A stretch of 64,000 nt of DNA from Mercenaria mercenaria (Eukaryota; Mollusca; Bivalvia; Venerida; Veneridae): NCBI RefSeq assembly GCF_021730395.1, contig NC_069368.1, forward strand, positions 18,990,001 through 19,054,000, written 5' to 3'. The notes beneath the pieces are model-generated. The model was not told where the DNA came from and searched no databases. It saw only the letters and a list, made by a program, of their open reading frames with translations. The translations under genes were made by a program, and so were the position numbers. Within the stretch, counting starts at the first letter, position 1. Each line of letters opens with the position of its first letter. Positions 23,559-33,124 of the stretch are shown in pieces.

Positions 23559-24795
23559 TTATTCAAAGTCCCAGTCTAGTAAATGGAACCAGTAAGATGT
23601 CATATGATAGCCTTCACGAGAGTCCTGGACGAAGCATGATGGCAGGAGATCTGGGTTTTCCTTAACGGGAGATTTCGGTACAAGGTAAGTCCCGTTCCAG
23701 GAGAGGTCACAAGTCGGAGGGCTGGCATCTTCTATGACTGAAGAGTGAAACGTTAATGACACAGTCTGAAAAAAATCGACATATGTAAAAAGTACATCAA
23801 TAAATAGTACGACATTTCTTTTCCAAAAAAAAAAAAATAATAATAAAAAATGGACCACTTAAACAAAGACGGTAATTGCCTGATAAAGTATGAATAAAAA
23901 TGAAAAAAATCTAAGATGCATTTTACAGGGGAGTTAAGATTTGGCAGTAAAATGATGTCCTGATATTTAACTTGGATTCCTTGAAATCCATCGCAAAGTG
24001 TACATAAGAATATGATGCACTATCTGACCAAAGTATGCATTTTTCACTTTTAGCCACTGAAGTGTTTCTTTACATAACCAGGCACTTCATACATGCGTGT
24101 CGGCAATATCTCCTTGATACACCGACGCGACCATAACTTTATCGATACAGTTTTATATGATTTGTATAGGAAATATATTAACATTAAACGTGTTTTATCG
24201 TTATTTAACAAAGTTTATACCTCGTGAAGTATCTTCACTTTTTCTGCCTTATCATTATTTATCGATGTGACAAACTATGCTTCATTTGTTTGAATCTTAG
24301 GGATAAATCTGCTGCTGAATACTTACATATTTATTATTGTTCATTCCCGGACTAAGAAATGTATACTCGATCGGTCCGTGGTCACACGAGCCCACCATAA
24401 TGTTCTCAGACTTATTTACTGGAACTACTGGTGTTGCAATCGTTGCAATACATCTGTAACATGTAACAAATTGTATAAAAGGAAGGAAGCATTCAAGGCA
24501 ATGAAAGAAATTTCATATCGGCATAAAAAGACAAGTTATAAACATCTCTTTGATTAAAAAATAACAACAATTTTACCCGCCCGCATAGCTCAATAGGGAG
24601 AGCACAGATCTATGGATCGCAAGATCGTGAGTTCAATCCACGGGCGTGGCGTATGTTCTTGTTGACGATTTGATAAAAGACATTGCGTCTGAAATCATTC
24701 GTCTTCCACCTCTGATTCATATGGGGATGTTACTTGCGGAGAACAGGTTTGCATTGGTACAGAATACAGGAGCACCCGTTAGGTTAACCAGGTGC

Positions 24796-24830
<35 letters not shown>

Positions 24831-25930
24831 GGAAAAATCATTTCCTCTATACATGTATACTTGCCAACAACGAAAGACACTGCGAGACTTTACATCTTTT
24901 AAAAAGTGAAGAAACAATAAAGTAATAAACAGAGATAAAACTAAATTGGCGACCTCCATAGTTAGCCTATTCAAAGTCAGATACTACTTTTGTGTATAAC
25001 TTTATGAATTCTTTTCTCAGTCGATAAACTGATTGACATGGGGTCAAAACATATGACTTGTACTATTTTGAAGCCATTCCTGACAGTTTTTACGAGCAAT
25101 TTCATATCAATACATTTTTTTTCCCAAAAAACCCGACATCCATACATCCATACTCACGGTAATGCGCTGAGATAGGTGTATATCACTTGGTCTTGTATTT
25201 ATTTTACATTGATGTTGATGAAATAATTCTATGCCCCAAGTGCGCGTTTCCAAAACTACAACGCCGGGACTTGAACGGAGGCCCTTGTATCATTTTATAT
25301 TGAAAACTGTGTGCCTTTTGTTTGGACATTTTGTCAGATTCATTTATAGCATGACGACCACTTTCATTATATCGAAATAAATTGAACGCTTTATTTGCTT
25401 TGGGTTTAGACAATTAATTGGCATACTGGAACATAGTTTTCAGTTTAAAAAATGTGTATTTGCTTTGGGTTTAACACCGTTTTTCAATAATGTTTCAGCT
25501 ATGTACCGGCGGCAGACACGTGTTTACCGCAAGCAATTTTCCAACATACCCGCATGGATCAGAGGTGAAGGACGAATGATATCAGACTAATTGTCTTTTA
25601 TTATCAAATCGTCACGGAAACCATGCGCCCCGCCTGGAGATTGAACTCACTACCCAGCGATCCATAGATCTGAGCTAATTGAGCTACGTTGACGGGCTTA
25701 TTTTATATAAAAAATCAATGTAATTCGACTACCAGTAAGTAACGAACTTGAGTTACTGCAGTCAAAGAAATACGCAAAATAACTTACCCGGGAGGATCTG
25801 CCCATGTATCATTTACAGTCACAAGAAAGCGAACAAACTGTAATTTTGCGGGTTTGTCTGCACCCAAGCAAATTCCGCCACCGAAGGTGCAGACACAAAA
25901 TATGGTGGCATATATGCGTAGAGGAAACAT
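23559..25930 (-). CDS. Small secreted glycoprotein, family unknown
   Basis: Three exons on the minus strand: 25930-25788, 24453-24327, 23765-23559 (TAA at 23559-23561). Junctions are GT-AG and frame is kept (phases 2 and 0). The 158-residue product starts MFPLRIYATIFCVC, a hydrophobic signal peptide with likely cleavage after about residue 23 (CLG/ADK). The mature part has four cysteines (GCIA, GSCDH, PTCDL, PSCFV), enough for two disulfides, and three N-glycosylation sequons (NDT, NKS, NGT). It ends DWDFE. No transmembrane segment follows the signal, so it is probably secreted. I do not recognise the family. Its stop is 495 bp from the start of the Ubl-VWA gene on the same strand. Intron 1 holds two SINEs and a poly-T run; intron 2 holds a dispersed repeat. 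Confidence 0.82.
24050..24300 (-). repeat. Dispersed repeat copy in an intron
   Basis: Read on the minus strand it matches the block at about 8290-8480 ('ACATCGATAAATAATGA', 'tacttcacgaggt', 'gttaaataacgataaaa', 'cctatacaaatc'). The two copies are clearly related but diverged. It lies in intron 2 of the secreted-protein gene. Class unknown. Confidence 0.6.
24579..24797 (+). mobile_element. tRNA-derived SINE, 3'-truncated
   Basis: Head GCCCGCATAGCTCAATAGGG, B-box 'gagttcaatcc', body to 'acccgttaggttaacc'. It is cut off before the usual 3' tail and is followed directly by 32 T residues. In intron 1 of the secreted-protein gene. Confidence 0.8.
24798..24829. repeat. Poly-T run of 32
   Basis: An uninterrupted T32 tract at the broken end of the SINE. 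It could be the poly(A) tail of a sequence retroposed in the minus orientation, or simple expansion at the truncation point. Confidence 0.9.
25456..25697 (-). mobile_element. tRNA-derived SINE
   Basis: Full-length-looking copy in reverse. The tRNA-like head lies at the high-coordinate end (GCCCGTCAACGTAGCTCAA read on minus). The tail at the low end reads 'ttgaaaaacggtgttaaaccc'. A second solo tail tip ('ctttgggttta') lies at about 25,397. In intron 1 of the secreted-protein gene. Confidence 0.75.
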
Positions 25931-26860
25931 TTTCAACACAATATACTAGTAGTAAATAATTTCACTGTAATTTTGGCTTAGATAAGAGCGTACATTTAAA
26001 TATATTTATTGGAGATAAGGCGACCTTGTTGTTTTACAAACTATTTTCATGGTCGTCAACAAATTAAGGTTAGGACCAATGACCGTAATAGTCTAAATAT
26101 GGCCGACTCTGGTTAAGAACACAAATACTGACATTGTGGTTTAGAAGAGCAATGCCTGCTGGTGCTCATCTGAAAAGTGCTTACAATTTAGTTGGCAATA
26201 TGCAAAAACATTGTCTAATTCCCTTATTAAATATGATTTACAATACGAGTAAAACTAGCAAATCATGTTTCAATGATGTTTGCAGAACAACCGAACGTAA
26301 ACAAAACACCAAATCAAGTACATCATTTTTCTAGATACAGAAGAGTAAATTACATGATGAATTTTCAACATACCGGTAAATGATTTCATAGAAAAAGAAG
26401 AGTTATAAAATATGCAATTATGAGTTTATTTCATTCATATACATGGTAGAAGCAAGACGCATGAAAATTACATCGAGAAAGAATGTAACTATACATTATA
26501 GCTTTTGGGTGTAACCATTTGCTACAAGATCTCTAAACAAAATTATTTTTGCAAGCAAATTACAGTTTCACATACAATAAACATACACTTTAAAGGTAGG
26601 GAAAATAATATGCAGACAGGACATTTTATTAGTAAAAAATTGTCTTCGTACATATATAAATATATTCAAAAGATAGTTAACACAGAAGAGAGTACCCTAG
26701 TTTGATAACTTATAATAAATGAGGCACCTACTCGTCAACATTTAAAGCTAAAAGTGCATATAAGTTGTCTCAAAATTCATTATGTAAACTACGGTAGCGC
26801 TTTCACTACTAAACTCGCACTGATTAAACGGAAGTAGTGACGTCGGGCTTTACGTTCAAA
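25931..26860. other. No gene recognised
   Basis: Contains the upstream flank of the secreted-protein gene (minus strand, from 25,931). AT-rich, with open frames of 60-70 codons on the plus strand that lack splice context or recognisable composition. Confidence 0.4.
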
Positions 26861-26980
26861 ATGCCCAAAGTTTTAAAAATATTCTTACTGTCCTTATTGA
26901 TTCTGACATCAGTGCGTTCGTGTGTGCTCGGCGATACAGAGGATATTACCAGAGTAGCTTTTCCTATCCTACAAGCTTAA
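26861..26980 (+). CDS. Possible 39-residue secreted mini-protein
   Basis: ATG at 26,861 opens a 39-codon frame, MPKVLKIFLLSLLILTSVRS then CVLGDTED, ending TAA at 26,978-26,980. The first 20 residues are a textbook signal-peptide pattern. An AATAAA lies 3 bases after the stop. It could be a tiny gene, the first exon of a larger one, or chance. No family recognised. Confidence 0.25.
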   Translation: MPKVLKIFLLSLLILTSVRSCVLGDTEDITRVAFPILQA

Positions 26981-28041
26981 AAAATAAAATGCGACACTCT
27001 TCCTAGCATTTTGTCTTTTATATTATTCAAAGAATTTTAATTGAATCTGAATTGAAAATACACAAAAGTAATATTCTTTTCATCTGGTGTTAGCCATCAA
27101 AATTTCTTCTTTCCTTAACATCATCTATGAAGTCAATTTGATCAATCTCTTGATACCTAAAACAACGTCAACGTAAAAATGATATTACACTAGCTGGTGC
27201 TATACCAAATTAATATGATGGTGTTGTTTCACTCCCAAGATGTCAAACATGTGATGATACTATACATATAACATTAAAGCTCAGATGAAGTTTGTCAAAG
27301 ATAACTATTTCTGTAATATGCCAACTTCCACATTTCCATCGACGTACACACAAAAGAGCATACAAAACATTCTGTAAAGTTATGTTACAAATAATTCATT
27401 ACACAAATGGGACAACATACGTTTTGAAATCAGTATTTGTCTAAACAAGAAACACGCCATTCAACTGCATTACTGGTAATGTATCAAATTATAAATTATA
27501 TCACACAAAAATACAAAAAAACATACAATGTACTAACAAGACTCTCCTAAAAGACACATTTAAGCAATAAGTATTTTTAACATTTTGACACCTAAGTCTT
27601 TGAAAGGCTTCAAACAAGTGACCCTTAGATTTATGATGGCTGTAACAGTCAAGGTAATGAATGTGTAGATGAATTTTGTCAATTTTCACCATAATATAGA
27701 CAATCCTTCATGTTAAACACCTGAGCTAGTACATATCTAAAAACGCTAAAATTGCATCCATACATCTATATCTAGAGACTCATTTGAGAGCCTTCACGTA
27801 TACAAGTGTGAAAACCCAACCTCTTACTGTTACCGTGTACAAGCGAATTAATGTTGATACCTAAGGTATAAATATACCAATCCTATTTCAATACTGAACA
27901 ATGTATACTTTCTGGTCCTTACTATACACGACATGTCGAAATACTTCATTGACAAAAACAACCTTGCACAAATCCCAAATTTTTCTCCACTGTCACAAAA
28001 AAGTTCATAGTAATATGGACTTCATTAAATGTCTTCTTTCG
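26981..28041. other. 3' flank of IER3IP1, no other gene
   Basis: AT-rich. It should include the IER3IP1 3' UTR at its high end. A minus-strand frame with an acceptor-like TTTTAG at 27,157 and a stop at 27,090 was seen but has no partner exon. Confidence 0.4.
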
Positions 28042-30083
28042 TCATCCAAGAACAAGCATGAAGCCTATCACAATAACATTAATGCCAATTAACGGGACTG
28101 AAAAAGAAAGAATATACAATACTAGTATCAATAATAATATGAGCCGTGCCATGGGAAAACCAACATAGTGGGTGTGCGACCAGCATGGATCCAGACCAGC
28201 CTGCGCATCCGCGCAGTCTGGTCAGGATCCATGCTGTTCGATAACAGTTTCTCCAATTCCAGTAGGCTTTAAAAGCGAACAGCATGGAGCCTGACCAGAC
28301 TGCGCGGATGCGCATGCTGGTCTGGATCCATGCTGGTCGCATACCCACTATGTTGGTTTTCCCATGGCGCGGCTCATATATATATATAACGTTGTAGCAA
28401 ACTCACGACAAAAACATGACATTAATATATTAGCACATGATTTTTATATATGCGACATATTTTGCATATGTAACTTGTATAAAGCAAAGAAGCAGCACTG
28501 TAGTCTGACATCAGTAGTGAGCAAAAACATAGTCAGAATCATGTTATAGAATAAGTCTGAAAATTAACTGTGTTATTGAAAGTCGAACTTCTATGAAATT
28601 CCAAAAGTCTATAATCCACTGTAAATGGTTTAAAAAGAGTTCTTGTTATGTGTAAGCATGTCTCATATCAGAGTTTTGTTACAGTTACCTGGTTCAAAAT
28701 GTTGCTATTATGCCAATGAGGAACCTTTGAGAGACTACATTACAGCCAAGTTTAATATGGAATATTTTTCTTTTACACTGAAATGACTGAAAACAATATA
28801 CTCACTTCTCATAACTGTTCGTATTGAGCGTATTAAGTTCATCACTTGTGTTTTCATGCCTGGTTGTTCACCAAAGCCTCTCTGGTCCGCACCCCAGCCA
28901 ACTAAAAATAAAACAAAGTTCAAAATGAATTATACAAAATATAAAAAGGTTATACCAAAGAAAACATACTGTCACTTGTTACTATTCTCTGATTATCGGA
29001 TTTATACAATAGTCATTCTGAGGGTTTAAAGACTTAGGATACTTGAGACAATTAATTAACTGTACATGTATTTTGTCCAGAAATTATTACTACCCGTGAC
29101 TATACTAGAGATGCTGTCTAAAATTCAAAAGCTATTCTTGAATGAAAATTGCTGTTATGTCATTTTGAAAGTGTTTCAACGACCCTGTTTTAGGAAAGTA
29201 TTATGTGTGCTAACAGAGAGATTCTCACCATAACGATCGGTAAACACACCCTTTTGAATATGAACTAAATGGCAGAACGTAAGTTGAACTGTACTATGGC
29301 CAAATAACACAAAATTAAAAAGGAACTTACATCAATATGATTAGACAATGCTAATGTTCATATTCATTTTATGAAAATTTACTGTACATATATATTTGCA
29401 TTCAACATTTCATATGCACCAACTAGTCCCTTTGGATTCTGAAGATTAATGTTAATACATATCAGAAAAAAACATGCATTACCAGTTTGTCTACCTTTTT
29501 ACAACATACAGAATATTTCTTTGCAAATAATTGCTTTAATGCTTTAATTTAAAGTTTAAACTAATTAATAGTCATCACCTGGAAGATCAGAATAGGTGGG
29601 TGCTGGAAAATTATATACCACCTGACATTGAAAATATGTCAATTTGTAAAAACAAGTAGACATTCAAACATAAATTTCTTATTTCAGATAACCTAAAATT
29701 GAAATCGTATCTGCTGTATGATTACTGACCACACTTGGGATCATGATTAAATCTTAATTCTGGCTTGAAGTCAATGAAGAGTCAATTATTAAGCAAATCA
29801 GTCTTAAAAGGTTTAATATTCTGTTGTGTAACAGACTTTGTAAAATTGATATTGGGACATGGCTTTAGCATGAAGGTCTCCCTTTTAGCTATCCGTGACT
29901 GACTATCCGAACTTAAAACCGTCCAAATACATATCAACTGCATCGTAAAACAAAATACGAGTATTCAACGCACTTATCCAACAAATACCTACTTTTCGAT
30001 AAGAACCTTTCTTCGTGAAGGACACAAACAGCATTCAAGCATAATATTATCGCTTCTATCAACGAGTACAGCCCAAAAGCCAT
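28042..30083 (-). CDS. IER3IP1: IER3-interacting protein 1 (ER membrane protein)
   Basis: Three exons: 30083-29993, 28901-28806, 28097-28042 (stop 28042-28044), GT-AG, phases 1 and 1, giving 80 residues against 82 in human. Exon 1 encodes MAFGLYSLIEAIILCLNAV and VLHEERFLSK; exon 2 GWGADQRGFGEQPG and LIRSIRTVMR; exon 3 IPLIGINVIVIGFMLVLG. This matches the family along its whole length: an N-terminal hydrophobic segment, the HEERFL and GFGE.PG motifs, and a C-terminal membrane anchor. The protein acts in the ER/early secretory pathway, in cargo export and ER homeostasis. An in-frame ATG 93 bp upstream would add 31 residues not found in the family; the start at 30,083 has G at -3 and +4 and is preferred. 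A palindromic MITE sits in intron 2. Confidence 0.95.
28140..28376. mobile_element. Palindromic MITE, copy 3, in IER3IP1 intron 2
   Basis: 237 bp near-perfect palindrome with TGAGCCGTGCCATGGGAAAA ends and inner arms around 'gcagtctggtcaggatccatgctg'. Its low end is 42 bp from the acceptor of IER3IP1 exon 3. The arms are closer to each other than in copy 2, suggesting a younger insertion. Confidence 0.9.
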
Positions 30084-30476
30084 CTCTTCTTCGGTTTGTT
30101 GGCACTTTAGGTATGGTAAAAATATTGACGTTTCTCGTTCGTCCGCTGCAGTAGGTGGGCATCCGAAAGTAACCATATATTTTTATTTTGACCGTGACAC
30201 AGTTTCAGTAAAAAAAACGTATCAAATGCACATTTATATAAAAAGTTACATATATAATTATATAATTATGATTTTACCAGCAGTGTAACACAAACGATAA
30301 ACAGTCTCCACCGGAAAAAATCTAGAACATCGAGGGGTCAATAACTCTCATATTCCTGTATAAAACTCAAAACAAGTTTGATCACCTCATACCCAATAAA
30401 AATTGGAACTTCCTCATACCCCAGTCTCGAACTCAGTATCAGTATGTTAAAATGCGAGGCGAGGCTCATTTAATAA

Positions 30477-31035
30477 CAATGGGAGTCCTTAGAGCGCAGA
30501 AGACAGAACATCCGTCTTAGCCTCTTCCATAAAATACATTATGGGCTTGTTGACATAATACCTTTACAATATATGGATCCACTATTAAGAACATCCAGAC
30601 ATCACCATCAACTAGCATATCATATACCACACTCATCAGTTGACTACATAAAGTACTCATTTTTCCCTAGGACAATAGTTGAATGGAACTCACTGCCGGT
30701 GCACTTAGTCAGTGCTGACTCAAACGCTGTGTTTAAGTCGGGACTGACTGTGTTACCACACATCCCCTAGACAGTACATATATGCTTTTATCTTTTAACA
30801 GTACTAACTCTCTTGTTTCTTCACCATGTACATAGTAGATTATGCAATGTATAGGCTTTAAGGGCTTGAGTAGGTTTTTGCACTATTTTTTATCACATTG
30901 TCAATGTCCTCCTGGGTGGATTGAGTAGCTTGGGAGGCTTGATAATCTTTCACTTTACTAACCCCCACGCATGGCCATTATAGTCCAACAGGACTGCTTG
31001 CCATTATCAAAGATGATGATGATGATGATGATGAA
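30477..31035 (+). mobile_element. LINE 3' fragment (CR1/L2-like)
   Basis: An uninterrupted frame from 30,477 to the stop at 30,768-30,770 reads QWESLERRRQNIRLSLF, later YIKYSFFPRTIVEWNSLP and then VFKSGLTVLPHIP, the typical C-terminus of a non-LTR retrotransposon reverse transcriptase. A 3' UTR follows and ends in (ATG)n at 31,012-31,034, a CR1/L2-style tail. The element is 5'-truncated at 30,477, where an upstream in-frame TAA marks the boundary. It lies between IER3IP1 and UBIAD1, in the same direction as UBIAD1. Confidence 0.8.
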
Positions 31036-32439
31036 TAAATCCAATGTGGAAAGACACACGTGTAATATTCTTTTTATCACATGTAAGCTTTTCCTGCTGA
31101 AACATCAAAGTTTCTTCGTTCTTTACCTATTATGGACCAATTAAGTAAATTCGACCAATTTAAATTTATGCAATGGCTTTATTTCAGTCCCACGACGTCA
31201 ATTATGTGATAAATCTAGTTCTGCTTTACCCAAAACAATTTGCTGATACCCATTTACAGATTTGTCTACTGAGGCAATCACAATGAAGTGCCTGCCTAAG
31301 GGCAGACCGCAAAGGGAGTAGTAATTCTATGATGAAGGGGTTTTTGTCCTCCTTGTAAAAAACGCTAAGGGGGTTTTGTCCTCCTTGTAAAATTCAGTGA
31401 AGGGGGTTTTGTCCTCCTTTGTAAAAAACATGAAGGGGGTTTTGTCCGCCTGTGCAAAAATGAGCGAAGGAGGTTTTGTCCGCAGGGGATTTTGTCCTAC
31501 ACTCGTAAAAATCGAATCTGGGCCTTCATCCCTGTAGGAAAGTAGGAAAGCGTCTAAGCCCTCTCGAAGTCGAGAGATAAAGAACTATGTCTTCCATTTA
31601 TATCCATTTTATACTCTTTGTTTCCTACTGCAAAGCATACTTTAAAAGGTACTGAAGCAAGAATTATCTAGATAGCCATCACTGACAACAATAGAACAAG
31701 CAGATCATAATCCCATTGTTAAACATACCAAGAATATAGCATTTCTGTCTGAGGTTCATATACGAAACATACATTAAGGTTGTTCTGCACGTTCGGATCG
31801 AAACTTTTTCTACAAAGTAGAATACATAACTTTATCATGACATCAGGAGTTCTAACTGACCAATCAGAGCACTGCATTTGAAAGTACCGGCCACTTAATT
31901 TCCACTTGGATAAAACAAAATATTTTATAAAGAAACATATAGTGATTTTAGAAGCAAATATCGCATTATTTCAGAAGTCAAATTAGAGTTTTGACTTCAC
32001 ATGCCCCAGGTGATGCTACAATCTACAAAACTTTGAGGTTCATTGAAATATTATATGAATTTAATGGTTTGATTTTAGTTTTAATTTTGAGATTTTACAC
32101 AAGAGTCTATGATAAAGTCCGAGTAAAATGTAATCATTACCCCAAGTGAAATTAGTACCATTCCGCAATGTTTCGGACATGTTGAAATTATGAATTTGAT
32201 TAAACTAAGACTTTTTCAAAACTTCATATTAGATAGGGCCGTGTGCTTGATTTTTTGCTAGACTGATTTGAAACATTTGGACCACACGTAATTTTTCATT
32301 ATGAGAGTCTATTAGAAAATCATAACTTTCGTAAAATTTTCGCAAATAGAAAGTTTCTGCAGATTTTAATGAAACTTCTTACAGTTGTAAATAATTTACT
32401 AATGGCCTATGATGTGGTGAAATATCTTGAATAGTTCTT
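31036..32439. other. No gene; one minisatellite inside
   Basis: Unique-looking AT-rich sequence apart from the minisatellite at 31,333-31,510. No exon recognised. Confidence 0.4.
31333..31510. repeat. Minisatellite, about 32-37 bp units
   Basis: About five units of 'gaagggggttttgtcctcc' plus a short 'ttgtaaaaaac' spacer. G-runs alternate with pyrimidine runs. Confidence 0.75.
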
Positions 32440-33025
32440 AAAATGTGCTCAATGTAGAAATACGATGGCATATTCAACCTTGTTTTGACCTTGACAAATG
32501 ACCTACTGATCCGCTCTGCATATCATCTTGTTGCCTGAATCGTTATCAAGTTATGCTCCGAACATGAAACAGTGATTGACAGACTTGACCATGACTTTCA
32601 ACATAAAATAAAATAAAAATATGCCTGGTTTGTTCGCTCTGCATACTGTCATAGCTGCCCACCTACATACCAAGTTTGAAGTCAATACCTTTATTTGTTC
32701 TCCTGACACGAAATAAAATAGACAAATCTAACCTTTGAGCATCATTGATGACTTGACCTTTACCCTACCGATCCAGTTCATGCGCTCTGCACATTGTCTT
32801 ACCATCATCTACATATGTGAAGTTTGAAGTCAATACCTTGAATGGTTATCAAGTTATACTCCAGAAATGAATAAAATGAACAAATCTGACTGCTATTAGT
32901 GACCTAGATATTTGACCTACTGCGCATCATCTCATAGCCATTTACCTGTATGCCAAGTTTATTCTGACTCTTATTAAGTTATGCTCCTGACACGAAATTT
33001 GATGAACATACAGACAGACGCAATT
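32440..33025. repeat. Degenerate tandem-core sequence
   Basis: Three to four diverged units with 'atcaagttatgctcc', 'gaccttgac' and 'ctgcgcatcatct' wording. It ends about 100 bp upstream of the UBIAD1 start codon, so the UBIAD1 promoter is either very short or partly made of this repeat. Confidence 0.55.
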
Positions 33026-33124
33026 TACGTCTGGTTTATTTCCAAATTAGTTCGAACTCGATTAAATTCAAAGAACATGTATAAAGAACAATTCTAACCG
33101 GTTCAATCAAAACGACCGTTAAAA

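Noticed and set aside
24646-24909. Plus-strand 87-codon frame through the SINE and poly-T
   Set aside because: It runs through a SINE and a homopolymer, giving poly-Phe; not a gene.
27090-27156. Minus-strand terminal-exon-like frame after a TTTTAG acceptor
   Set aside because: Its phase does not fit IER3IP1 exon 2 and no other upstream exon was found; IER3IP1 exon 3 at 28,042-28,097 fits exactly.
27501-27554. Hydrophobic minus-strand frame considered as IER3IP1 exon 3
   Set aside because: Shorter and unlike the family's C-terminal anchor; the 28,042-28,097 exon matches in length, phase and sequence.
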